Shown here in pieces: positions 46,322 to 55,477 of a stretch of 64,000 bases of DNA (position 1 is its first letter; each line of letters starts with the position of its first letter). Origin of the DNA: Oscillatoriales cyanobacterium (lineage in GTDB: Bacteria; Cyanobacteriota; Cyanobacteriia; CACIAM-69d). The stretch lies in the NCBI GenBank assembly GCA_004292515.1, contig RDXB01000043.1, forward strand, positions 46,207-110,206, read 5' to 3'. Made by a program: the position numbers and the translations under genes. The notes beneath the pieces are model-generated. The model searched no databases and was not told the origin of the DNA. It was given only the letters and a program-made list of their open reading frames with translations.

Positions 46322-47245
46322 ATGACAACACCCCCAGATTCGATGGCCAGCCCGAGTTCACACCAGCCCCAACCTTGGATTTTGCGCGATCGCCGCTGGA
46401 CTTGGGGCGATCGCACCTACTTGATGGGGGTGTTGAACGTCACGCCGGACAGCTTCAGCGATGGTGGCCAGTTCGATCGCCTCGAAGCGGCCCTGGCCCA
46501 AGCACACCAACTGGCCGCCGAGGGAGCCGACTGGCTGGATATTGGCGGCGAATCGACCCGGCCTCAGGCGGCCCCCGTGTCGGCGGCGGCGGAGGCCGAT
46601 CGGGTGTTGCCGGTGATTGCGGCCCTGCGGCGGGGGTGGCAGGATTTTGGGCCGCTGGATCTGCCGATTTCAATCGACACGACTAAGGCCGAGGTGGCCC
46701 GGGCGGCGATCGCGGCGGGTGCTGATGTGGTGAATGATGTGTCCGGTGGTCTCTACGATCCGGCCATGTTGCCCACGGTGGCGGAACTGGGCGTGCCAGT
46801 GATCTTGATGCATTTGCGGGGAACCCCCCAAACCATGCAACAACTGACGGATTATGACGACTATCCCGATGTGGTGGCGGCGGTGGCGGCGGCCCTGGGC
46901 GATCGAATTGCGGCGGCGGTGGCGGCGGGAATTCCCACTGAAAAAATTGCGATCGATCCGGGGATTGGGTTTGCCAAAACCACCGAGCAAAATCTGGAGC
47001 TGATGCGCCGGTTGCCGGAGTTGCGATCGCTTGGCCATCCTGTGCTGGTGGGGCCGTCGCGCAAGAGTTTCATCGGCAAAATTCTCGATCGACCTGACCC
47101 CCAGCAGCGGGTGTGGGGCACGGGGGCGGCCTGTGCAGCCTGCGTGGCCGGCGGGGCCGATTGGGTGCGGGTGCATGACCTAGCAGCGATGCGGGATGTG
47201 GTGCGGGTGAGCGATGCCCTGTGGCGCGGCTGGCGAGAATCCTAA
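46322..47245 (+). CDS. folP: dihydropteroate synthase
   Basis: This enzyme joins p-aminobenzoate to the pterin pyrophosphate in folate synthesis and is the sulfonamide target. The signatures LMGVLNVTPDSFSDGG, DIGGESTRP, DVVNDVSGG, and LVGPSRKSFIG are all present. The 307-residue length from the ATG at 46322 includes about 30 extra N-terminal residues. It starts 60 bp after the nested repeats F1/F2, which therefore occupy its promoter region. The next gene begins 17 bp after its stop. Confidence 0.95.
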   Translation: MTTPPDSMASPSSHQPQPWILRDRRWTWGDRTYLMGVLNVTPDSFSDGGQFDRLEAALAQAHQLAAEGADWLDIGGESTRPQAAPVSAAAEADRVLPVIAALRRGWQDFGPLDLPISIDTTKAEVARAAIAAGADVVNDVSGGLYDPAMLPTVAELGVPVILMHLRGTPQTMQQLTDYDDYPDVVAAVAAALGDRIAAAVAAGIPTEKIAIDPGIGFAKTTEQNLELMRRLPELRSLGHPVLVGPSRKSFIGKILDRPDPQQRVWGTGAACAACVAGGADWVRVHDLAAMRDVVRVSDALWRGWRES

Positions 47246-47262
47246 AACCGGATGGGCAGACA

Positions 47263-49416
47263 ATGGCGGCCAGGGAAATCAGATGGCTTGGGATCAGTGG
47301 GATCATCGCGATCAGCCTGTGGGCTTGGCTGGCGTGGGCCAGTCCGGTGGCGGCTGCCCCTGCCAATCGATCGCCCCTCACGCCGGAAGCGCTCCACGAT
47401 CGGCTCGAACATCCCCAACTGTTGGATGGTAAACCGGCGATCGACCTCAGCCACAGCGCGATCGACCTGCGGACAGAATCCCTGCGAGATGCTTTTTATC
47501 AACAAGTCACCAACAAGCTGCAACAGGAACGATTGGGGCTAGATCTGCGCGAGTCGCAAATTCAGGGTGATTTGGATATTGCCCGCTTGGGTCTGCGCGC
47601 GCCCTTATATGGCAAGGCTTTGTCGCCCTTGCTCACGCCCACGGAACAGGAACAATTGGGACGAGATCGGCTGCGGTTGTTGCAACTGAGCCGCCTGTCG
47701 CGATCGCTGCTGCTTGATGAAGGCAGTCCCCTTGATTGGCAAATTTCCGTCTTTCGCGGCCCGATCGCCCTGGAAGGTCTGCAAGTCTCTGGCTCCCTGC
47801 GGTTGGCCAATACCTATTTCTTGGAGCCTGTGGAAGCGCGAGGGCTAAATGTCGGCGGCTCGGTGGTGGGTTCCCTCAGTCGCTTCAGCCAAGGGGCCAG
47901 GTTTTCGGGGTTGGCGGCCAATGGCGTGCAGTTTCGCAACAGCCTGTTTGCCGGAGAAGCGCGGTTTGATGGGGTCAAATTTGCGGGGGCGGCCCTGTTT
48001 CAGTCCAGCACCTTTGAGCGGGGAGCAAATTTTTATCGATCGCAATTTCAAGCGATCGCCAACTTCAGCAAAAGCCGCTGGAACGCCAGTGCCGACCTGA
48101 CCCAAGCCGATTGGCAAGGAGAAGTGCGGTTTGATGGGGCCAGCTTTGGCGGGTCGTTCTATGCGATCGACAGCCTGTTTCATGGGGAAAGCTCCTTCCG
48201 CAATGCCCGCTTCGCCAAGCCCCTGAACCTGCGCGGCGCAACGATTCTCGACGAAGCCGACTTCACCAGCGCCAGCTTTGCCACCGGAGCCTACATCAAC
48301 GTTTCCGGCCTGGACTTCGACAGCGATCGAGCCAAACTGATCGGCTCACCCGGCGAAATTGGGCGGGTGCTGTCCGTGCCGGTGTTGCAGGGCAATGAAA
48401 CTGTCTTGCGAACCCTGGTGCGCAACTTCCGGCGGGTGGAGCAAATCGCCGATGCCAATCAGTTGGACTACACCCAATTCAAACTGCGGCAAAAGGCATT
48501 ACAACAGCGCCTGACGGGGGTGAACCTGAACGCGGCTAAACCGGCCGTATTAGTGGCGACGGGGTTTTCGCCTTCTCAGGCCGTGGCGATCGCCCGTACC
48601 CGCGATCAACAACCCCTGCGCACCGTGGCGGAGATGCTGTCGATCGAGGGCGTGGACTTAGCAACCTATGTGAAAGTGCGCGATCGGGTCACGGCCGATC
48701 GCTCCAGCACCCCGATCGCTTGGGGCGCGATCGCCCTGCAATGGCTGGGCACCAGTTTGCTAATTTTGCTCAGTCGCGGTGGCACCAGCGCGGCCTTGGT
48801 CTTGGGCGTAGGGCTGGTGGCGATCACCTACTTTGCCCTCTGGTTTTGGCTGGTCGATCGGCTGCGAAAACTCCGCCCTCAGCCGATCATCCCCAACCCG
48901 ATCGAAACCCTCTGGATGACCAGCAGCGCAGGGCTATTTTTCAGCATTGGGCTAGCCACGATTTTTCAGGCGAGCGATCGGCCCTGGCTCACCCTGACCA
49001 GCATGGGTCTGTTGATTGGGCCGCTACCGATCGCCTTGTTGGTGAATCTCTATCGCCGTGGCCGCTATCACGACCTGATGGAGGTGAGCTATTTCGTGGA
49101 AAACGGCGAACTGCGGCAGGTGCAATTGCCGATCGCCCGGTTGCCGATCGTGCCGCGCTATCACTTCTTTCGCGATCGGTTCCTACCACTGTTATGGGAT
49201 CGGCGCTGGGCTTGGCTGAACTACTACGATTTCAGCTCGATTAACCTGCTACGAATTGGCTTTAGTGATGTGCGAATGCGGGATGAACAGTTACCAGCCG
49301 AAATCTCGATCGTCGTTTGGTATCAGTGGAGCCTCGGTCTGGTCTACATCGGTCTATTGCTCTGGACACTCTCGCGCACGATTCCCGGCCTCAATTTGCT
49401 GATTTATTTCGGCTAG
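47263..49416 (+). CDS. pentapeptide-repeat membrane protein with HhH-like segment
   Basis: The order is: signal peptide or first membrane segment (WLGISGIIAISLWAWLAWA), an N-terminal region with LDLRESQIQGDLD, then pentapeptide-like repeats (ARFDGVKFAGAALFQSSTFE to RGATILDEADFTSASF, about 190-340). A helix-hairpin-helix-like stretch (GFSPSQAVAIARTRDQQPLR, about 435-475) precedes at least five C-terminal transmembrane segments. The repeats form a right-handed beta-helix and are likely periplasmic. No enzymatic residues are visible and the function is unknown. The ATG at 47263 lies 17 bp after folP; an earlier frame start lies inside folP. Confidence 0.82.
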   Translation: MAAREIRWLGISGIIAISLWAWLAWASPVAAAPANRSPLTPEALHDRLEHPQLLDGKPAIDLSHSAIDLRTESLRDAFYQQVTNKLQQERLGLDLRESQIQGDLDIARLGLRAPLYGKALSPLLTPTEQEQLGRDRLRLLQLSRLSRSLLLDEGSPLDWQISVFRGPIALEGLQVSGSLRLANTYFLEPVEARGLNVGGSVVGSLSRFSQGARFSGLAANGVQFRNSLFAGEARFDGVKFAGAALFQSSTFERGANFYRSQFQAIANFSKSRWNASADLTQADWQGEVRFDGASFGGSFYAIDSLFHGESSFRNARFAKPLNLRGATILDEADFTSASFATGAYINVSGLDFDSDRAKLIGSPGEIGRVLSVPVLQGNETVLRTLVRNFRRVEQIADANQLDYTQFKLRQKALQQRLTGVNLNAAKPAVLVATGFSPSQAVAIARTRDQQPLRTVAEMLSIEGVDLATYVKVRDRVTADRSSTPIAWGAIALQWLGTSLLILLSRGGTSAALVLGVGLVAITYFALWFWLVDRLRKLRPQPIIPNPIETLWMTSSAGLFFSIGLATIFQASDRPWLTLTSMGLLIGPLPIALLVNLYRRGRYHDLMEVSYFVENGELRQVQLPIARLPIVPRYHFFRDRFLPLLWDRRWAWLNYYDFSSINLLRIGFSDVRMRDEQLPAEISIVVWYQWSLGLVYIGLLLWTLSRTIPGLNLLIYFG

Positions 49417-49433
49417 ATTTTACTCGGGAATCC

Positions 49434-49581
49434 TAGGGAGTATCGTCATTTTCCGAAGTGGTGCTGAAACAGTTGATCTTCCGCGCCCCAACCGTCGTAA
49501 CAAGGGGCTGAAGCCCCTTGTCCCCCACGATCCGCTAACGGCAGACCTAGGGTTTCAGGCTCAACAACGACAAGCCCTCAG
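49434..49581. repeat. palindromic MITE-like repeat, copy G (upstream of pAgo)
   Basis: In inverted orientation relative to F2, with core at 49501-49520 (CAAGGGGCTGAAGCCCCTTG) and flanks CGTCGTAA before and CCCCCACGATC after. The ends (TAGGGAGTATCGTCATTTT; inverted CTGAGGGCTTGTCGTTGTTG) are degenerate. It ends 66 bp before the Argonaute start. Confidence 0.7.
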
Positions 49582-49647
49582 CAAGATTGATCGGTAAGTC
49601 ACTTGAATGCGATAGGGTTTAAGTGTTGTATTGAGTGAATAGCCACC

Positions 49648-51870
49648 TTGGATATTCGGGAACTCAGCTTTCGATCGCTCACCCCCATCACCGCCATCCC
49701 AGCCCGGCGCGATCGCCTGCGGATCAGCGGCAGCCCCGACCCGATCAGCACCCTCTACGAACTGGCCCGTTTTTGTAAAACGCGCCTCCAACAATGGGTC
49801 GGCTGCGATCAAAATCAGTTCACCATTCTCTATGAAGACCGGGGACAGCCCAGTGCGATCGCCCAATGTTTAGCCAGCTTCCGACCTCGTGATGGGCGAT
49901 CGGTCGAAATTGGGGCTATTGGGCAAGAGGCGATCAACCTCAGCCAGCCTAACTATGAAAAATATTTGTTGGAACTTTGTAACTATCAATTCTGCAAAAT
50001 CTTCTCAGCAATCAATCCCAAAGCAGTTCAATCATGGCGCAAACGAATTTATTCCCAAAAATCACCTCAAATTATTCAGAATTTAGCCGAAGCGCGCTGT
50101 TATTTAACATTTGACTTTTGGCGAGATGCTGAAGATCATCTGGTTTTGTCGCTGAACTTTGCCAACGACTATCGATCACTATACACAATTGATCGCCTCG
50201 ATCTTGCCAATTTTCCCGCCCGTCAGCGCTTAATCCAAACCTATGATGGCAATAGCTGCGAATGGGTTGGGCTTGCCACCATGACGATTGGTGAGCCGCT
50301 GCCCTTTTTGGGAAACCAAAGTTTGCTGAATTACCATTGCGATCGACAGAATTTGCGAGAATCGGATCGGCGATCGCTGGATCCCAATCAACCCGCCGTG
50401 CTGGTGAAATATCCCAACCGCTCCGACCCATCGCCCCACATTCCCCAACTACTCAAAACCATTTACGATCGCAGCGAATTGAAGGAATCTGACCTAAAGA
50501 ATTTGATCCTGCCGATCCAAGAGCGCTACAAATCGGCATTGGCCGCCATGCAAGCGATTAACCGCCGATCCTTCTTTTGTGGCGATCGCATGGAATTTGC
50601 CACCGATCTCTACTCCCCGGTCAGCCTCTCCCACTTTGCAACGGGCGCTCGTGATCGCAACCTATACTTTGGGACTAGTGTCCAACGTCCTGACACCAAA
50701 GATTGCTATACCGAAATTTGGCAAGGCTGGAAGGCTAGAAAGCTTGCGAATAAACCTGATGTGGTGCGAGCGCAGTTAATCTTTCCCAAAAGTTGGGAAC
50801 AGCCTGCTCGCTCTTATATGAATCAGTTGCGTAAGCAATTAGAGCAGTTTCAAATTAGCTTAAAATCAGCGGGTGAAAATCGCTATTACGATCCCCAGAA
50901 TGCAATTTCAGTGCGGCAGAGTTGTCAAAACTTGCCAGACCTAGACTTTGTATTTGCCTTTATTCCAGACGGACAAGACCGCGAATATAATGCTCAAGTC
51001 AATCCCTATAACACCCTGAAAGAGCAACTGAATCGCCAGGGCATTGGCTCCCAGATGATTGCTCGCAAAACGATGAATCAACCGGGTAGCGATGGCCACT
51101 ATCAAAACCTAGTGTTTGGGATGTTAGCCAAGTTGGGGTATACCCCTTGGCAGTTGCGATCGATGCCAGGAACTGCTCAAGCTTTTATTGGTTTGGATTT
51201 GGGGCGCAAGGGCGATCGCACTATTGGCGCTTCGGCCTTTGTGGTCGATCGCGCCGGTCAAACTATTGGCTGGTCAAGCACTGTGCTGCAACGGGGTGAA
51301 ACCTTTAGCAAGCCTAGCCTACGGATGATTTTGCTCGACCTCTTTACGGAATTTCAGCAGCAAACCGGCGAACCCTTGCGCCATTTAGTGGTGCATCGCG
51401 ATGGCACGCTCAAAAATGATGAACTCGCCACCCTGGACACCCTCGCCCAAGAGCTGAAAGCCAGCGGACTGGAGCAACTGGACTTGGTGGAAATTGTCAA
51501 AGACACGATTGTGCGGGCGGCCCTGCGCGATCGCGATCCAGAAACCGGGGGCGATCGCTGGATCAATCCGCCGCGCGGTTGGGGCTGGCTCCACGGCGAA
51601 AATCAGGCGATCGTTTTGACCACGGGCGACAAACAGAAACAAAATGCCAATGCCACACCCCGGCCGCTGCTGGTGCGACGGCGACGCGGCGAAACAGACG
51701 TGATGATCCTGGCCGAACAAGTCTATTGGCTCAGTGAAATGCACATCGGCAGCAGTCAAGTCACGCGCCTGCCCATCACCACCCACTACGCCGATCGGAT
51801 TGCCGAAATGGCCCTCAAAGGTCTGTTGCCTCTGGAAGTCCGCCACGAGCGCCGCCTGTACTTTATCTAG
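49648..51870 (+). CDS. long prokaryotic Argonaute, catalytic tetrad intact
   Basis: This is a guide-directed nuclease of the long pAgo class. The 740-residue protein has the length of cyanobacterial Argonautes such as those of Synechococcus elongatus and Limnothrix. The PIWI domain (about 512-740) keeps D517 (GLDLGRKG), E551 (QRGETFSK), D585 (VVHRDG), and D716 in THYADRIAEM, as in cleavage-competent DEDD enzymes. The MID domain (about 390-510) has RKTM and YQNLVFGMLAKLGY for 5'-phosphate binding. The N and PAZ regions precede. The only usable start is TTG at 49648 (stop at 49636 in frame). Characterised relatives use short DNA guides against DNA. An Uma2 gene follows at once. Confidence 0.93.
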   Translation: MDIRELSFRSLTPITAIPARRDRLRISGSPDPISTLYELARFCKTRLQQWVGCDQNQFTILYEDRGQPSAIAQCLASFRPRDGRSVEIGAIGQEAINLSQPNYEKYLLELCNYQFCKIFSAINPKAVQSWRKRIYSQKSPQIIQNLAEARCYLTFDFWRDAEDHLVLSLNFANDYRSLYTIDRLDLANFPARQRLIQTYDGNSCEWVGLATMTIGEPLPFLGNQSLLNYHCDRQNLRESDRRSLDPNQPAVLVKYPNRSDPSPHIPQLLKTIYDRSELKESDLKNLILPIQERYKSALAAMQAINRRSFFCGDRMEFATDLYSPVSLSHFATGARDRNLYFGTSVQRPDTKDCYTEIWQGWKARKLANKPDVVRAQLIFPKSWEQPARSYMNQLRKQLEQFQISLKSAGENRYYDPQNAISVRQSCQNLPDLDFVFAFIPDGQDREYNAQVNPYNTLKEQLNRQGIGSQMIARKTMNQPGSDGHYQNLVFGMLAKLGYTPWQLRSMPGTAQAFIGLDLGRKGDRTIGASAFVVDRAGQTIGWSSTVLQRGETFSKPSLRMILLDLFTEFQQQTGEPLRHLVVHRDGTLKNDELATLDTLAQELKASGLEQLDLVEIVKDTIVRAALRDRDPETGGDRWINPPRGWGWLHGENQAIVLTTGDKQKQNANATPRPLLVRRRRGETDVMILAEQVYWLSEMHIGSSQVTRLPITTHYADRIAEMALKGLLPLEVRHERRLYFI

Positions 51871-51939
51871 ATGCTTGGGCAACAGCCGCTCGTTAGACTG
51901 GAACCAGCCACCGCCCGATCGCCCGCCAGGAAATCGATC

Positions 51940-52611
51940 ATGACCTTTGCCACCACGCCGCCACCGGCCGCCGTCGCCGATCCACCGTTGGATCAATGGC
52001 TGCCCGCCACTTGGGAAGAGTTCAGCGCGATCGCCAATGACCCCACCGCCCCACCCGATCGCCGCAGCTACTATTACCAAGACCGGATGCGCTTTGAGAT
52101 GACTCCCCTAGGCCATCACCACGCTCGCCAAAACCTGCCACCCACCGATATTGTGGCGTTCTATGCCTTGGTGCGGCAGATGCGAGTGGTGCGCTATTTA
52201 AATGTGAGCTTACGGAAAACCGGCGTTCAAGAATGCCAGCCGGATTTGTCGGTTTATGTGGGCGATCGCCCCGAGTGGCCGCCCAAGGGCAACGAGCCGA
52301 TCGACCTCGATCGCTTTGGCCCACCGGACTTAGTGGTGGAAGTGGGAGCCAGCAGCTTTAGTGATGATCTCGGCCCCAAACGCTTGCTCTACGAACAGTT
52401 GGGCGTGCAGGAATATTGGGTGATCAACGCCACCGAGCGTCAGGTGATTGCCTTTGCGATCGCTGATCGGGGCAGCCGGGCGATCGCGGAATCCCAGGTG
52501 TTGCCGGGGCTGTCGATGGCGATCGTTGCGGAGGCCTTGGAGCGCACCGATCGCAACGACGACGCAGACACGATCCGCTGGCTGATGGAACAATTCCAGG
52601 CGATCGGCTAG
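51940..52611 (+). CDS. Uma2-family endonuclease next to Argonaute
   Basis: A 223-residue PD-(D/E)XK protein with ECQPDLSVYVGDRPEW (metal Asp), PDLVVEVGASSF (Glu) and GPKRLLYEQLGVQEYWVI. It is a different subfamily from the tandem pair at 24 kb. The frame is open from an ATG at 51871, immediately after the Argonaute stop, but AGGAA before the ATG at 51940 supports the shorter form. Its N-terminus has a Pro/Ala-rich stretch. Co-transcription with the Argonaute is likely; a joint function is only an inference. Confidence 0.87.
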   Translation: MTFATTPPPAAVADPPLDQWLPATWEEFSAIANDPTAPPDRRSYYYQDRMRFEMTPLGHHHARQNLPPTDIVAFYALVRQMRVVRYLNVSLRKTGVQECQPDLSVYVGDRPEWPPKGNEPIDLDRFGPPDLVVEVGASSFSDDLGPKRLLYEQLGVQEYWVINATERQVIAFAIADRGSRAIAESQVLPGLSMAIVAEALERTDRNDDADTIRWLMEQFQAIG

Positions 52612-52614
52612 GGC

Positions 52615-52703
52615 AAGGCGATCGTCCGTTGTCCCCAACCAGCCCGATTGTCCGTAGGGTTCATGGGGTCGTAATAGGGCATAGTCGGTTGGTGCGATCG
52701 CCC
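52615..52703 (-). pseudogene. duplicated 3' end of the M14 peptidase gene, copy 1
   Basis: The sequence corresponds to 55861-56036 (for example GGTCGTAATAGGGCATAGT against GGTCGTAGTAGGGCGTAGT) with a middle segment of about 65-70 bp deleted. On the minus strand it ends in codons for a QRTIALP-like end, matching QRAIVLPNS of the intact gene. Confidence 0.7.
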
Positions 52704-52807
52704 AACAATTGCTGGGTGTTTTAGACGATGAGGCGATTAGTCGCACTACGGGTCTTGATTTGGAGGCGATCGCCCAACTCAGGACTGATGACTCGCTGAA
52801 CCCCTAA
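52691..52807 (+). pseudogene. C-terminal remnant of Rpn/PD-(D/E)XK transposase-like gene
   Basis: The frame gives AQQLLGVLDDEAISRTTGLD then LEAIAQLRTD and a stop. This is the usual C-terminal helix pattern of Rpn-type nuclease/transposase-associated proteins in cyanobacteria. The catalytic part is absent. Confidence 0.5.
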
Positions 52808-53095
52808 CAGCGATATCTATGAGGTTGCATGGTTGTAATAGTGAGTGGTGTATTGCCCCGCTTATTCTTGGTCACTCGGGAATGAAGCAATCATCAAGAT
52901 GATAGTCTAGGGGTGAGATCACTCTCTGCTTATTCTTTTGAAGGGATTACGCTTGATTGTTTATTCTGCTGGGCTGTGTCAATGAGAAGCATTGGGAAAC
53001 TTATCTTTTTTGATTGACCCAATAGGCAGGTCATGGAAGACTGAAATCTATACCGAGTACCAGCTGATTGAGAGCCTCTATTCGGTTCTTGGTTG

Positions 53096-53956
53096 TTAAG
53101 CAGTTCCAGGCAGTTCTAATGGCTCCATAAAAGGTATATGGGCAAACTCAGCTTTATTTTGGAGATTAATATCCCGTGTTAATAGTACAGCCCGATCATG
53201 AGGTCTCTGGCGCACAATTTCAAGATAGCTTGCCAGCAAACGATCATCATTATTATTTTCATCGAGCCAAGACAGTGATTCTGAAAATCTAGGTTCAATT
53301 GCAATGGCGACTATTTGACTTTTATCGCGTACTAGAGTTACACCTTCTGTCAATTTACCGCGATTTCGATATTCCTTGATTTGGCGAATCAACTGATCAG
53401 CTTTTTTGCGAACGCTCTCAGATCGGCTATCTACTTTCAGTTTGTCTAATTCAGCCAAAACAGTTGGCATAAGAACAATGGTAAATTTCTTAACTGAATC
53501 AAAGCTCCAGCCCTGAAGGTTGGGATTGAATAACAATGCATTTGTATCAGCAATTACTAAAAATCCATCTTGTGAAGCAGTGTAGAGTCTATTTAGTAGG
53601 CCGATTTGGGTATTCAGGGACTCCTTTGCTTGTTTAAGAGCTTGATCGCAATTACTAAAGTAGGTGTTTTGACCCCGTTGCTGTTGAATAACTTTAAGAA
53701 CAACTTCTCTCTGTTCTTGAAAGGTATTAATCGTATTTTCTGGTTGTTCCTTGAACAGTGTTTCTAATACTGATGAAAACCTTCGGTACTCTTCAAGGGC
53801 TTTAGATTGTATTTGATGGGTAGGATCATCAAGCTCACCCCACACATCTTCCCCCATCCAGTCACTTGGTCTTATTGAGGAAGCCTGCAGGAGTTGATTC
53901 AGTAACTCAGAGATATTTTCAGCCCAGCTTCCAAGATTATCTGCAAATTTTTGCAT
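53096..53956 (-). CDS. PIN-domain ribonuclease-like protein
   Basis: A PIN domain at about residues 130-286 with acidic residues D137 (VIADTNALLF), E169 (LAELDKL), D238 (NNDDRLLA) and D262 (LLTRDINLQNKAEF), complete for metal-dependent RNA cleavage. The N-terminal 130 residues are helical and unrelated to known domains. It has no small antitoxin gene adjacent. The DNA is clearly more AT-rich than the backbone, suggesting transfer. I use the ATG at 53956, two codons inside a longer TTG frame. Confidence 0.85.
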   Translation of the reverse strand: MQKFADNLGSWAENISELLNQLLQASSIRPSDWMGEDVWGELDDPTHQIQSKALEEYRRFSSVLETLFKEQPENTINTFQEQREVVLKVIQQQRGQNTYFSNCDQALKQAKESLNTQIGLLNRLYTASQDGFLVIADTNALLFNPNLQGWSFDSVKKFTIVLMPTVLAELDKLKVDSRSESVRKKADQLIRQIKEYRNRGKLTEGVTLVRDKSQIVAIAIEPRFSESLSWLDENNNDDRLLASYLEIVRQRPHDRAVLLTRDINLQNKAEFAHIPFMEPLELPGTA

Positions 53957-54191
53957 GCTCAAAATATAAACTCCTGATTCAGTCTAATACTGTAGAAAAG
54001 TCATCTATTCTGCTTTAGGTCAAAATAACTATGCATTGGTCAGCGAGCCAGTCAGTAGGGTAGCTCGCTGACCACCACTATCTGCCAAAACGGTATCCAT
54101 CCTCACAACAACAATAAGTTGCATCTTCCCGCAGTGTGCTTGAATTGCTTTCGCTATAGACTACAGGTGCAGGTAGGCAATGCCCACCCTA

Positions 54192-54890
54192 CTAGCTACC
54201 CTTGGCGATTTTCTTGCCCAGTTCAGTCAATTGAAACCAACCAATTGTATCTGGGAGCGTATCTCTAATATCCAGCAATTCAATAGGCACAACGTACCTT
54301 TGTGAGGTATACTCAATAAGTCCAGTATCGATCAAGGGTTCTATTTGGCTAAAAGTATAGCCACGTTCTAGTAAAGTATCCTCAAGCCAATCTAGATCAT
54401 CATCAGGTAAGTTAAAGCCATCAAGAATACAAAGCAAATTAACAATATCTTCTTTATTTGAAAAGACACCAACTTTGATGAGTCCTTCGATACCTCCAAC
54501 GTCAGCAAAGCTCAATTTTGATGCGCCTATTAAATCGAGCAGCTCACTTGCTAAAACCATAACTCTTAAACAGGTTTGATCATCTATCTTTCGCCCATCA
54601 TGGGCACAATAATTTCGGTAATAAACAAAAGCTCCTTTGAAAAGAGTCTCTGCCTGCTTCTGCATTTCATCACCAAATGGCACACGAAGTTTTATACCTT
54701 TACCATTACCGAAAAGATTAGTAACAAGGTTTACTCCGAATTTATCTTGAGTATCTGACTTTTCTTTAAGTGCAAGTTCAACTTGAGTCATTGCTTCAAG
54801 GGCAGCGTACTTGTAGTGTGCATCAAGATACAATTTCTTACAATGCTCCAAAATTCTTGGGTGAAGCAACGACTCAAAGTTGATATTCAT
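54192..54890 (-). CDS. TIGR02391-like protein with HEPN Rx4H motif
   Basis: The N-terminal part matches the Hypoth_Ymh/TIGR02391 pattern: LLHPRILEHCKKLYLDAHYK, a helical middle, and R92-N-Y-C-A-H97, which is the RNxxAH form of the HEPN RNase motif. Such proteins are frequent in abortive-infection and toxin loci. The C-terminal 110 residues resemble a winged-helix or unknown regulatory part (WFQLTELGKKIAKGS). AT-rich DNA. The ATG at 54890 is preferred over a GTG at 54914. It lies 235 bp upstream of the PIN gene on the same strand. Confidence 0.82.
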   Translation of the reverse strand: MNINFESLLHPRILEHCKKLYLDAHYKYAALEAMTQVELALKEKSDTQDKFGVNLVTNLFGNGKGIKLRVPFGDEMQKQAETLFKGAFVYYRNYCAHDGRKIDDQTCLRVMVLASELLDLIGASKLSFADVGGIEGLIKVGVFSNKEDIVNLLCILDGFNLPDDDLDWLEDTLLERGYTFSQIEPLIDTGLIEYTSQRYVVPIELLDIRDTLPDTIGWFQLTELGKKIAKGS

Positions 54891-55103
54891 TTGACACTGT
54901 TCATTTTCAATCACTTTATCTACACTTTATCCGTACCTAGTGAAATTTTTGTCACAAAAGGCTAACTTTTATGCCACGACTAGAGACTCTGGGGGTGGTA
55001 TTACTTGAGAAATGGGAACACCGTTAGATAAGAGATGCGTCATGTGCAGTCTTTTTAGATTAACCTGTCTGGCTGTTGCCTACCGTAGCTTCTGAAATTG
55101 TAA

Positions 55104-55171
55104 GGATTTACGAACTCGGCAAGACGATCGCCCGTTGAACCCAGCCTGATCGATCGCCCGTCGGAACCAAT
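55104..55171 (-). pseudogene. duplicated 3' end of the M14 peptidase gene, copy 2
   Basis: The stretch starting at 55104 (GGATTTACGAACTCGGCAAG) repeats 55861 onward with one mismatch over about 45 bp. It then jumps to sequence like 55976-56000 (GATCGATCGCCCGTCGGA). Copy 1 lacks the same middle part. Confidence 0.75.
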
Positions 55172-55177
55172 GCAGTG

Positions 55178-55468
55178 TTAGGCGATGGGCACAACATGGA
55201 GGCGTAACCCCAGCACCTGTAAAACTTTGAGAACCGTAGCAAACTCTGGATTGCCTTCAAGGGACAAAGCTTTGTAGAGACTTTCACGCCCTAACCCTGT
55301 TTCACGGGCAATCTGGGCCATCCCTTTAGAACGGGCAATATCGCCTAACGCTGCTACGACCAGGCTAGGATCGCCCTCTTCAAGGGCAGCTTCAAGATAG
55401 GCAGCAATATCTTCCTTGGTTTCTAGATGATCGGCTGCATCCCAAGCATAAGTTTGAACGATCGCCAT
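55178..55468 (-). CDS. antitoxin, probable addiction-module antidote (TIGR02684 type)
   Basis: A 96-residue DNA-binding antitoxin: helix-turn-helix in GMAQIARETGLGRESLYKAL, then EGNPEFATVLKVLQVLGLRL, the typical end of this family. It follows the toxin gene by 9 bp. It should neutralise the toxin and repress the operon. Confidence 0.9.
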   Translation of the reverse strand: MAIVQTYAWDAADHLETKEDIAAYLEAALEEGDPSLVVAALGDIARSKGMAQIARETGLGRESLYKALSLEGNPEFATVLKVLQVLGLRLHVVPIA

Positions 55469-55477
55469 AGAAACCTC

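Larger units (their letters stand above)
52612..53095. other. gene-free interval with two gene remnants
   Basis: From 52615 to about 52703 it resembles the 3' end of the M14 gene at 55.9 kb; from 52691 to 52807 it carries an Rpn-like remnant. The last 250 bp are AT-rich without feature. Confidence 0.65.
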
